This document shows, in pieces, positions 50,173-58,377 of a stretch of DNA of 64,000 nt (positions are counted from its first letter, which is position 1; every line of letters begins with the position of its first letter). A program made the position numbers and the translations under genes. This stretch comes from Paenibacillus_AA sp045062745 (lineage in GTDB: Bacteria; Bacillota; Bacilli; Paenibacillales; NBRC-103111): the NCBI RefSeq assembly GCF_045062745.1, contig NZ_JBJGED010000003.1, positions 1-64,000 on the forward strand, given 5' to 3'. Under the pieces are notes generated by a model, which made no database searches, was not told the origin of the DNA, and was given only the letters and a program-made list of their open reading frames with translations.

Positions 50173-51471
50173 ATGAGTAAGGCCTTTCTTCCTCACGAAC
50201 AATCCCGGAAGGTGGCGTTCGTCGCTTCGATCTACGGACATTTTGGCGCCTTCCACCTGCCCTACATGGAGCTCCTGCAGCAGCACGGGTGCGAAGTGCA
50301 CGCTTACGCGCAGCCGGGGCAGGAGCGGGAGCGGCTCGAGCGGCTGGGGGTCGTCTGCCACGACGTCCCGATCAGCCGCAGCCCCCTCCAGGCTGGCAAT
50401 TGGCGGGCGCTCGGGCTGTTGACGGAGAGCTTCCGCACCGAGAAGTTCCAACTCGTGCACGTCCATACGCCCGTAGCCTCTTTCCTCGGGCGCATCGCCG
50501 CTCGCCGAGCCAGCGTGCCCTGCACGATGTATACGGCGCACGGGTTTCATTTCTACGCCGGGGCGCCGCTCCTGAACTGGCTGCTGTACTATCCGCTCGA
50601 GCGGCTGCTGGCCCGCTGGACCGACATTCTCATCACGATGAACGGCGAGGACTGGGAGCGGTCGCTCAAGTTCCCCGTGCGGCGGAAGGCGGTGTACGTG
50701 CCGGGGGTCGGCCTCGACCTGGGCGTGTACGGAGGCGGCAGCCCCGGTAGCCCCGGTAGCCTCAGCTGCCCCGGCGGCGGGGCCCCGAGCGCGGACGAGA
50801 AGGCAGAGGCGTGGCAAGCGCTCGGGCTGCCGCAGCTCGCGGAGGAGCCGGACGCGTGCGTCGTGCTGTGCATCGCGGAGCTGAACGCGAACAAGAACCA
50901 GCGCCAGCTCGTGGAGGCGCTGGGCCGCATCCGGGCCGAAGCGGGATCCGCGCGCGGCCTGCAGCTCGTCCTGGCCGGCACGGGACCGTCCGAGCCGGAG
51001 CTCCTCGCGCTCGCCGAGCGCCTCGGCGTGCGGGACCGGGTGCACGCGCTCGGGTTCCGGCGCGACATCCCGGCCCTGCTGCGGGCGTGCGACGCCGCCG
51101 CGCTCGTGTCGTACCGCGAGGGGCTGCCCCGCGCGGTCATGGAAGCGATGGCCGCCGGCAAGCCGGTCATCGGCACGCGCATCCGCGGCATCCGCGACCT
51201 GATCGCGGATACCGCGACGGGGTGGCTCGTGCCGGTCGGCGACGCCGGCGCCACGGCCGACGCGCTGCGCCGGCTGCGCGACGATCCGGTGCACGCCCGC
51301 GCCATGGGCGAGGCCGGCCGCGAGCGGATCAAGGGCTTCGGCCTGCCCGCCGTGCTGCGCGAGATGGAGGCCCTTTACATAGAAGCGCTGGATGCGAAGC
51401 CGACTGCCCCGGCCCAAGCGGCCCCGGACTCGGGCAGCTCCGTCGGTCCGGCCGGCCATGAGCCAGCCTAG
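50173..51471 (+). CDS. Family 4 glycosyltransferase (EpsD-like)
   Basis: 432 residues, GT-B fold. N-terminal acceptor domain: VAFVASIYGHFGAFHLPYMELLQQHGCEVHAY; HVHTPVASFLGRIAARRA; TAHGFHFYAGAP. C-terminal donor-binding domain: CIAELNANKNQRQLVEAL, GFRRDIPALLRACDAAALVSYREGLPRAVMEAMAAGKPVIGT with the E-x7-E motif. An unusual Gly/Ser/Pro-rich insertion (GGGSPGSPGSLSCPGGGAPS, about residues 193-212) splits the donor domain loop. Strong AAAGGAGGG upstream. Confidence 0.94.
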   Translation: MSKAFLPHEQSRKVAFVASIYGHFGAFHLPYMELLQQHGCEVHAYAQPGQERERLERLGVVCHDVPISRSPLQAGNWRALGLLTESFRTEKFQLVHVHTPVASFLGRIAARRASVPCTMYTAHGFHFYAGAPLLNWLLYYPLERLLARWTDILITMNGEDWERSLKFPVRRKAVYVPGVGLDLGVYGGGSPGSPGSLSCPGGGAPSADEKAEAWQALGLPQLAEEPDACVVLCIAELNANKNQRQLVEALGRIRAEAGSARGLQLVLAGTGPSEPELLALAERLGVRDRVHALGFRRDIPALLRACDAAALVSYREGLPRAVMEAMAAGKPVIGTRIRGIRDLIADTATGWLVPVGDAGATADALRRLRDDPVHARAMGEAGRERIKGFGLPAVLREMEALYIEALDAKPTAPAQAAPDSGSSVGPAGHEPA

Positions 51472-51534
51472 GAAGCAACAATCGTACACGGATGTACGGA
51501 TCGGTTAGTTCATTCGGACGATAAGGTGGAAGTC

Positions 51535-53475
51535 ATGGTGAGAAGAACGCGTCTGGTTCGATTGGCTTTGTTGGATGCGGGGATCGTAGCGGCATCGGTA
51601 TGGCTCGTATTCTCGCTCCGGTTCGATTTCAACATCCCCGCGCAGTACATGCACATGCTCCCGTATGCGATCCTCATTCACATCGCGGCGCACGCCGCAT
51701 GCTTCTTCGGCTTCAAGCTGTACCACCGCATCTGGCGGTACACCGGCATAGAGGAGCTCGTGCTGCTGCTGAAGGCGAGCTGCCTGACGTTCGTCACCGT
51801 CATCGCGGTGAATGCGACCGTCCATCTGCTCATACCGGCCTATCGGCTCCCGCTGTCGCTGTACTCGGCGGCCGGCTATGTCCTGCTGGGCATCGCCGGC
51901 GCCCGAATGATCAGCCGGCTGCTCAGCGATCAACACCGGTCTCCGCTCGGAGCCGGGGCGTCAGAGGAAGCCGCCGGGCAGCCAAGCCAAGACGGCGGCA
52001 AGCTGCTCATCGTCGGCGCGGGCAAAGCCGGGCTGCTCGTCGCGCGGGAGATCAACCACTCCCGGTTCAAGTTCATGCAGCCGGTGGCGTTCGTCGACGA
52101 CGATCCGGCGAAGCAGCGGCTGGAGATCATGGGGCTGCCTATCCTCGGAGACCGCCGGCTCATCCCCGAGACGGTCGAGCGGCTCGGCATCCGCTACATC
52201 ATCATCGCCCTCCCGGCGGCCCCTAGAGCCGCCCTGGCGGAAATCATCGAGATCTGCAAGTCGACCCGGGCACAGATCAAGCTCATGCCCAGCATCGCCG
52301 AGATGCTGAACGGCAAAATGGCGGTCAACATGATCCGCGAGGTATCGGTGAACGACCTGCTCGGCCGGGAGCCCGTCAGACTCGACACCCGGGAGATCCG
52401 CGGCAGCCTCGAGCACGAGATCGTGCTCGTCACCGGGGCCGGGGGCTCGATCGGATCGGAGCTGTGCCGGCAGCTGGCCGCATTCCGGCCCCGGGAGCTG
52501 CTGCTGCTCGGCCACGGGGAGAACAGCATCTACTTGATCGAGCAGGAGCTGCGGACGCGGTTCCCGGAGCTCAGCGTCCATCCGATCATCGCCGACATCC
52601 AGGACGCTTCCCGTCTCGACAGCGTGTTTCACAAGCACCTACCCACGATCGTCTACCATGCCGCCGCGCACAAGCATGTGCCGCTCATGGAGCTGAACCC
52701 GATCGAGGCGATCAAGAACAACGTGCTCGGAACGCGCAATGTGGCGGAGGCGAGCGACAAGTACGGCGTCAAGCGCTTCATCCTCATCTCCTCGGACAAA
52801 GCGGTCAATCCGACGAGCATCATGGGTGCGACGAAACGCGTGGCGGAGATGATCATCCATGACCTGAACGCCTCCAGCTCCACCGCGTTCGCCGCCGTCC
52901 GGTTCGGGAACGTGCTCGGCAGCCGGGGCAGCGTCATTCCGCTGTTCCAGCGGCAGATCGAGAACGGCGGCCCGGTCACGGTCACCCACCGGGACATGGT
53001 CCGGTATTTCATGACGATCCCGGAAGCCGTACAGCTCGTCATTCAGGCGAGCGTGCTGGCGCAGGGAGGCGAAGTATTCGTGCTAGACATGGGCCAGCCG
53101 GTGCGGATCTACGATCTCGCCCGGGACTTGATCCGGCTGTCCGGCCTGGAGCCGGAGAAGGACATCCCGATCGTCTTCACCGGCATCCGGCCCGGCGAGA
53201 AGCTGTACGAGGAGCTGCTCACCGAAGAGGAGGGGCTAGCGGTAACGAAGTACGACCGCATCCTGATGAGCCGCCCTTCGTGCATCTCGAGGGCCGAGAT
53301 CGCGCTCGTGCTCGGCGTCCTGGAGAATATGAGCAGCCGGCACGAATACGCCGTCAGCGGTATGCAAGTCAAGCGGCTGCTGAAGCAGCTCGTCCCGAGC
53401 TACTTGGGCGGGCAGGAGGAACCGCCTGCGGCGGCGCCGGAGCGGGTGAAGGTGGAAGCCCATGCAGGCACATGA
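51535..53475 (+). CDS. Nucleotide-sugar 4,6-dehydratase, EpsC/CapD type
   Basis: 646 residues with N-terminal membrane helices (LALLDAGIVAASVWLVFSL etc.), a CoA-binding-like Rossmann domain (LLIVGAGKAGLLVAREI) and a C-terminal SDR domain with VTGAGGSIGSELCRQL. Large dehydratases of this type convert UDP-GlcNAc to the 4-keto-6-deoxy sugar, the first step to N,N'-diacetylbacillosamine; the DegT aminotransferase and a GNAT in this locus could complete the pathway. The ATG at 51535 is preferred over the GTG at 51526 because AAGGTGG precedes it at the right distance. Confidence 0.94.
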   Translation: MVRRTRLVRLALLDAGIVAASVWLVFSLRFDFNIPAQYMHMLPYAILIHIAAHAACFFGFKLYHRIWRYTGIEELVLLLKASCLTFVTVIAVNATVHLLIPAYRLPLSLYSAAGYVLLGIAGARMISRLLSDQHRSPLGAGASEEAAGQPSQDGGKLLIVGAGKAGLLVAREINHSRFKFMQPVAFVDDDPAKQRLEIMGLPILGDRRLIPETVERLGIRYIIIALPAAPRAALAEIIEICKSTRAQIKLMPSIAEMLNGKMAVNMIREVSVNDLLGREPVRLDTREIRGSLEHEIVLVTGAGGSIGSELCRQLAAFRPRELLLLGHGENSIYLIEQELRTRFPELSVHPIIADIQDASRLDSVFHKHLPTIVYHAAAHKHVPLMELNPIEAIKNNVLGTRNVAEASDKYGVKRFILISSDKAVNPTSIMGATKRVAEMIIHDLNASSSTAFAAVRFGNVLGSRGSVIPLFQRQIENGGPVTVTHRDMVRYFMTIPEAVQLVIQASVLAQGGEVFVLDMGQPVRIYDLARDLIRLSGLEPEKDIPIVFTGIRPGEKLYEELLTEEEGLAVTKYDRILMSRPSCISRAEIALVLGVLENMSSRHEYAVSGMQVKRLLKQLVPSYLGGQEEPPAAAPERVKVEAHAGT

Positions 53476-54586
53476 GACTCAGACCGCTGAGAAGGCAACG
53501 TATGCGAATCGGCTGCCGGCAGGAAAGCCTCTCAAACGCAAGGCATGGAAGCGGCTGGGGCTCGGCCTGCTTCTGCTGCTTATAGCGGGCGGCGTTTGGT
53601 TAACCGGGCTGGCGCGGTCCTTGGACCCGCAGACGCACTTTCGCTCGCTGGCCGGAAACGCCTTGACCGTCCCACTGCCGGTCGCGCCGGAAGATACGGA
53701 GCCCGCTTCATCGGATGCGGAGCCCTCCGGGCCGTCCAACTTCCCGGCTGAGCGGTCCGCCGCCCTAGCACCTTCGCCCGCAGCCGCAGCGGCGTCGCCG
53801 GCGCCGGCCACCGCCTCCTCGTCATTCAACGTCGTGCTAATCGGTACCGATACGTGGGGCGACGAGCATGCCCGTGCGGACACGATCATGGTGGCGCACG
53901 TCATGCCGGAGAAACGGAAGGTGAATGTCGTGTCCATCCCCAGGGACACCCGGGTGTATGTGCAGGGGGTCGGCTATACGAAAATCAACCATGCCCATAT
54001 CGTCGGCGAGAACAAGGGGGGCAACCGGCAGGGGACTCTGACGCTCGTGCAGGCGGTGAGCGACTTCCTGGGGATTCCGGTACACCAGTACATGAAGACG
54101 GACTTCGCCGGCGTCATCGATTTCATCGATTCGATGGGCGGGCTCGACATGGTGGTGGAGCAGGACGTGACGATCACGCCCGAGATAACGATCAAGCGGG
54201 GCGCCCAGCGGCTCGACGGGCAGCACGTGCTGTTTCTCGCCCGGGAGCGGTATACGCTCGCCGACGGGGATTTCGGGCGCCAGCGGGAGCAATTCCGCAT
54301 CGTCCGGGCGGCAGCCAAGCAGCTGCTCCGACCCGAGCATCTGCCTGACCTCGCCGGCCTGCTGCGTACCGGCAGAGACGACATCCTCGACACCAGCTTT
54401 GCCGACAGCGATCTGCTCAGCCTCGCTTGGCTGTTCCGGGGAATGGAGGCGGAAGATTTTACATATGAGCAAATTCCCGGCAAGGATCAGTTCGGGCATG
54501 ACCCGCTCGTAGGGGACGAGGTGTATTACTGGAGCGCGGACCAGGGGCAGGTGCGGTCCATCCGCGAACGATTATTTCAGGAGTAA
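53462..54586 (+). CDS. LytR-CpsA-Psr (LCP) family phosphotransferase
   Basis: 374 residues. A cytoplasmic basic N-terminus, one transmembrane helix (LGLGLLLLLIAGGVWLTGLA), a Pro/Ala/Ser-rich stalk (about 60-120) and an LCP domain with FNVVLIGTDTW, RADTIMVAHV, VSIPRDTRVYV and GYTKINHAHI. These carry the Arg/Asp residues that bind the polyprenyl pyrophosphate head group. It would attach the finished polysaccharide to peptidoglycan. Overlaps the preceding gene by 14 bp. Confidence 0.94.
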   Translation: MQAHETQTAEKATYANRLPAGKPLKRKAWKRLGLGLLLLLIAGGVWLTGLARSLDPQTHFRSLAGNALTVPLPVAPEDTEPASSDAEPSGPSNFPAERSAALAPSPAAAAASPAPATASSSFNVVLIGTDTWGDEHARADTIMVAHVMPEKRKVNVVSIPRDTRVYVQGVGYTKINHAHIVGENKGGNRQGTLTLVQAVSDFLGIPVHQYMKTDFAGVIDFIDSMGGLDMVVEQDVTITPEITIKRGAQRLDGQHVLFLARERYTLADGDFGRQREQFRIVRAAAKQLLRPEHLPDLAGLLRTGRDDILDTSFADSDLLSLAWLFRGMEAEDFTYEQIPGKDQFGHDPLVGDEVYYWSADQGQVRSIRERLFQE

Positions 54587-54601
54587 GGCAGGCGAACGCC
54601 C

Positions 54602-55228
54602 ATGTATGTGTATTGGAAAAGAGGCTTCGATATCGTGGGGGCAGCCCTGCTGCTGCTCGTCTTCTCCCCGGTCATGGCCGTCGTCGCATTCGTGATCCGG
54701 ATCAAGCTGGGGCGGGAGGTGCTGTTCTGCCAGCTGCGCCCGGGACTTCACGAGAAGCCGTTCCGGATCTACAAATTCCGCACGATGGCCAATCTATACG
54801 ACGCGGCCGGCGAGCTGCTGCCAGACGACAAGCGCTACATTCCGTTCGGGGGATGGATCCGCAGGCTGAGTCTGGATGAGCTGCCCCAACTCCTGAACGT
54901 GTTGAAGGGCGATATGAGCCTGATCGGGCCGCGCCCGTTGCTGATGCGCTACGGTCCCTACTATTCCGAGCGGGAAAAGCTGCGGTTCACCGTCCGCCCC
55001 GGCATGACGGGGCTCGCACAAGTATCCGGACGCAACCGGCTCGGCTGGAACGAGCGGCTCGCCTGCGATATCGCCTATGTCGAGGGGCTCGGCCTGCGGC
55101 AGGATTTGGCGATATTGGGTCGGACGGTGCTGAAGGTGTTGAGGCAGGATGGCGTCGTGGCGAATCCGGGCGAGCAGGATCCGCCGCTGGATGCGCACCG
55201 GATGGCCGGGAAGGAGGGATCGGCATGA
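54602..55228 (+). CDS. Undecaprenyl-phosphate sugar phosphotransferase (EpsL-like)
   Basis: 208 residues: one N-terminal hydrophobic segment (FDIVGAALLLLVFSPVMAVVAFVIRI) and the bacterial sugar-transferase core FRIYKFRTM, SLDELPQLLNVLKGDMSLIGPRPLL, RPGMTGLAQVSGRN. It begins repeat-unit synthesis by placing a sugar phosphate on undecaprenyl phosphate; short EpsL/PglC-like members use diacetylbacillosamine-type sugars. The next gene starts 4 bp inside its end (ATGA). Confidence 0.95.
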   Translation: MYVYWKRGFDIVGAALLLLVFSPVMAVVAFVIRIKLGREVLFCQLRPGLHEKPFRIYKFRTMANLYDAAGELLPDDKRYIPFGGWIRRLSLDELPQLLNVLKGDMSLIGPRPLLMRYGPYYSEREKLRFTVRPGMTGLAQVSGRNRLGWNERLACDIAYVEGLGLRQDLAILGRTVLKVLRQDGVVANPGEQDPPLDAHRMAGKEGSA

Positions 55229-56049
55229 ACGTGATCTTACGTCCTCTGCAGGAGAACGATATCGAGACGGCGTGCCGGTTGCTGAAGCGGGGGATGCCGG
55301 AGAGGGAGTACAGCCATACGATCTTCGCCTGCTCCGGGTACCCCGACTACTTGCGGGCTTCCTCCCGGTGCGGGCCGAACGCGGCGACGCTGCTGATCGG
55401 CGCCTACGCGGAGGAGCGGCTGCTCGGCTTCGCCGAATGGCGGCGGCTCGAGCAGATGCTCGTGCTGAACAACCTCAATGTGGAGGGGGAGTGCCGCAGC
55501 CAAGGCATCGGACGCCGGCTCGTCGCCTACGGGGAAGCGCTGGCCCGCGAGGAGGGCGTGCGGACGCTGGCCCTCGACGTATTCGCCTGGAACCGGCTCG
55601 CTTACGATTGGTACCGGCGGCTCGGGTTCGTCGAATCGGGCCGGACGTACTGGTACGAGGGGGAGCTCGAGCCCCAGGAGTGTGATGGTAGACCAGGGGG
55701 GCCTTTCACGGGCGAGCCCGTGCGATTCGTCATCGAGGATTATCCGATGGCCGAGGCCCATCATGCCGCTTACGGCTTCTCCTCGTTCAAGCTGCGGACC
55801 TCGCAAGGCACTGCCCAAGTCGGCCGGCTGGGCGACCGCTATTACCGGATCCAGGCGAAGGACGGCGAATGGGATCCCGGGGGCCGATGGACCCGGATGC
55901 TGCTGGAGCTGGGCACGGGCCGCCGCCTGCTCGTGCTGTCGCCGGACGCGCATCTCGCGGATGCCGATCCGCGGCTCGTCCGGCTGAGCGAGAGCGTACG
56001 CATGATCCGGATGCTGGAGAAGGAGGCGGGGCTGTATGAAGCTTACTGA
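55225..56049 (+). CDS. GNAT acetyltransferase with extra C-terminal domain
   Basis: 274 residues. Residues 1-150 are a GNAT domain: acetyl-CoA loop VEGECRSQGIGRRLV (motif A, R/Q-x-x-G-x-G/A) and the NRLAYDWYRRLGF end. A further 120 residues of unfamiliar sequence follow (VIEDYPMAEAHHAAYGFSSF... RRLLVLSPDA). It lies between the priming transferase and a FemAB-like gene with overlapping ends, so it is probably part of sugar modification. It may substitute for the EpsM-type acetyltransferase that B. subtilis uses. Confidence 0.85.
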   Translation: MNVILRPLQENDIETACRLLKRGMPEREYSHTIFACSGYPDYLRASSRCGPNAATLLIGAYAEERLLGFAEWRRLEQMLVLNNLNVEGECRSQGIGRRLVAYGEALAREEGVRTLALDVFAWNRLAYDWYRRLGFVESGRTYWYEGELEPQECDGRPGGPFTGEPVRFVIEDYPMAEAHHAAYGFSSFKLRTSQGTAQVGRLGDRYYRIQAKDGEWDPGGRWTRMLLELGTGRRLLVLSPDAHLADADPRLVRLSESVRMIRMLEKEAGLYEAY

Positions 56050-57148
56050 TCTCGCGAGTTACGAGATCGTTCCGAGCTCGAGAACCGAGGAGTGGAACGA
56101 CTGGATCGCCCGCCTGCCGCAACGGGACATCTATTACACCGCCGAGTACGCCCGCCTGTACGAGGTGGAGGGAGGGGAAGCGGAGGGGGAGCAAAAGGCG
56201 GAGCTGTTTGTCTTTCGGCAAGGCAGCCGGCTCGTCGTTTACCCTTATTTGCTTAGGGCCGTTAACCATCTGCCTGCCGTCCGAACGCTAGGGCTGCCGG
56301 GGGATTGGTACGACATCTCATCGCCCTACGGGTATGGCGGGCCGATCTCGAACCTCCCTCCGGGAAGAGAGCGTGAAGCGTTGATGATCGCCTTCTCGGA
56401 CGCCTTCTTCGAGTATGCCCGGGAACGCCGGATCCTGACCGAGTTTGTCCGCTTTCATCCGCTGCTCGGCAATGCCCGCGATTACGCCGGGGTCGAGACC
56501 CGGTTGAGCCGGCATACCGCCTCCATAGACCTGCGGGGACAATCGGAGGCCGGCTTGCTCGAGCACTACTGCAGCAATCATAAGAAAAACGTGCGGAAAT
56601 TCCGCTCCTCTCCGCTCACGATCCGGCACACGTCGCCGGGCGAACGGATGGACACTTTTATCGAGCTGTATTACGGGACGATGCAGGACCTTCAGGCGGA
56701 TCCGTTTTACTATTTTCCCCGCCCGTTCCTGCATAACACCGCCCGCCTGCTTGCGGGACGCCTGGAGCTGTTCGAAGTGTGCCACGGGGAGGAGACGGTG
56801 GCCGCCTGCCTCGTAATGCACGAGCACCCGTTCATGCACTACCACCTGAGCGGATGGAACCGGGACTACCTGCATTGGGCACCGACCAAGCTGCTCATCC
56901 ACGCCGCGGCCCTGTGGGGCATCGAGCATGGCTTCGAGCAGTTCCACCTCGGCGGAGGGTACCGGGGCGATGACCGGCTGTTCGATTTCAAAAAGGGGTT
57001 CGGGACGCACCTGCCGCCGCTCGAGTATTACTTGGGCCGGCGCGTGTTCTTCCCCGAGCTGTACGACCGGCTTCGTTCCGAGCTCGGAGGCGGGGCCGAT
57101 CTTGGGGAGTATTTTCCCCTCTATCGCCATCCCGCACTATGCCATTGA
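56036..57148 (+). CDS. FemAB/BioF2-like GNAT-fold protein
   Basis: 370 residues with the pattern of peptidoglycan-bridge (Fem) and acetyltransf_6 proteins: YYTAEYARLYEVEG, FRQGSRLVVYPYLLR, HKKNVRKFRSS and HLGGGYRGDDRLFDFKKGF, the last being the conserved C-terminal motif. Related eps-locus proteins are thought to transfer acyl or aminoacyl groups to sugars. Substrate unknown. Overlaps the GNAT gene by 14 bp. Confidence 0.82.
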   Translation: MKLTDLASYEIVPSSRTEEWNDWIARLPQRDIYYTAEYARLYEVEGGEAEGEQKAELFVFRQGSRLVVYPYLLRAVNHLPAVRTLGLPGDWYDISSPYGYGGPISNLPPGREREALMIAFSDAFFEYARERRILTEFVRFHPLLGNARDYAGVETRLSRHTASIDLRGQSEAGLLEHYCSNHKKNVRKFRSSPLTIRHTSPGERMDTFIELYYGTMQDLQADPFYYFPRPFLHNTARLLAGRLELFEVCHGEETVAACLVMHEHPFMHYHLSGWNRDYLHWAPTKLLIHAAALWGIEHGFEQFHLGGGYRGDDRLFDFKKGFGTHLPPLEYYLGRRVFFPELYDRLRSELGGGADLGEYFPLYRHPALCH

Positions 57149-57162
57149 AGGAGATGCTCCAG

Positions 57163-58362
57163 ATGAGCCTGCCACAACCTATCCCGCGCACCGGCGACTT
57201 GCCGCCGCGCATCCTCTTGTCCCCGCCGCATCTGAGCGGCCGGGAGAAGGCTTATGTCGACGACGCGTTCGCGTCGAACTGGATCGCCCCGCTCGGGCCG
57301 CACGTCGATGCGTTCGAGCGGGAGGTCGCCGCGATGACCGGGTCGAAGGGGGCGCTCGCCCTCTCCTCCGGCACCGCCGCGATCCACCTCGCCCTTCGGC
57401 TGGCGGGCGTCGAACGGGGCGACTACGTTTTGTGCTCCACGCTCACCTTCGTGGCGAGCGCGGGCCCGATCCTATACCTAGGGGCCCGTCCGGTCTTCGT
57501 GGACTCGGAGCCGGAGACATGGAACATGTGCCCGCTGGCGTTCGAGCGGGCGTGCCGCACGATCACCGACGAGGGCTATCCGCTGAAGGCGGCCGTCGTC
57601 GTCAATCTGTACGGACAGAGCGCCGATCTGGAGCCGATCGCCGCGATCTGCGACCGCTATGGTATCGCGCTGATCGAGGACGCCGCCGAATCGCTGGGTG
57701 CCACGTACAAGGGCAAGGTGAGCGGAACTTGGGGCCGGTTCGGCGTGTACTCGTTCAACGGCAACAAGATCATCACGACGTCCGGCGGCGGCATGCTCGT
57801 CTCCGACGACACCGAGGCGCTGGAGCGGGCGCGCTTCTGGGCGACCCAGGCCCGCGATGCGGCGCCGCACTACCAGCACTCCGAGTTGGGCTACAACTAT
57901 CGGATGAGCAACATCCTCGCCGCGCTCGGCCGGGGGCAGCTCGAGCAGCTGGAGGAACGGGTGGAGCGTCGAAGGGCGATCTATGAGGCGTACCGCGCCA
58001 GGCTCGAACCGATTCTCGGTCTGCACTTCATGCCCGAGTCGCCGGAAGGGCGCAGCACCCGGTGGCTTACCGCCATCACCGTAGATGAAGAATACGCGCA
58101 GGTGTCGGCGCGTCAGCTGCTGAATTGCCTCGAACGCAACAATATCGAGGCGCGGCCGGTCTGGAAGCCGCTTCACCTGCAGCCCTTGTTCGCGAGCTCG
58201 CCGTACTTCCCGTACTTCGAGGGCTACAGCGTGTCGGATCAGCTGTTCGCGAACGGCATTTGCCTGCCCTCCGGGTCGGCGATGACGGACGAAGAGCAGG
58301 CCAGGGTCATGGATACGATCGAGACGTGCATTCAGAACGGCAGGAGCGTCTTGCGGCGGTGA
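57163..58362 (+). CDS. DegT/DnrJ/EryC1/StrS aminotransferase (EpsN-like)
   Basis: 399 residues from the ATG at 57163, nine bases after AAGGAG; an ATG at 57139 overlaps the previous gene and lacks a site. PLP-dependent sugar aminotransferase with the Schiff-base Lys K202 in FNGNKIITTSGGGM, LSSGTAAIHLALRLAGV and IEDAAESLGATYKGK. The LSPPHLSGREKAYVDDAFASNWIAPLGPHVDAFE start is characteristic of PglE/EpsN-type enzymes, which aminate the 4-keto sugar made by an EpsC-type dehydratase. Confidence 0.95.
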   Translation: MSLPQPIPRTGDLPPRILLSPPHLSGREKAYVDDAFASNWIAPLGPHVDAFEREVAAMTGSKGALALSSGTAAIHLALRLAGVERGDYVLCSTLTFVASAGPILYLGARPVFVDSEPETWNMCPLAFERACRTITDEGYPLKAAVVVNLYGQSADLEPIAAICDRYGIALIEDAAESLGATYKGKVSGTWGRFGVYSFNGNKIITTSGGGMLVSDDTEALERARFWATQARDAAPHYQHSELGYNYRMSNILAALGRGQLEQLEERVERRRAIYEAYRARLEPILGLHFMPESPEGRSTRWLTAITVDEEYAQVSARQLLNCLERNNIEARPVWKPLHLQPLFASSPYFPYFEGYSVSDQLFANGICLPSGSAMTDEEQARVMDTIETCIQNGRSVLRR

Positions 58363-58377
58363 TACTCACACCTCCCG

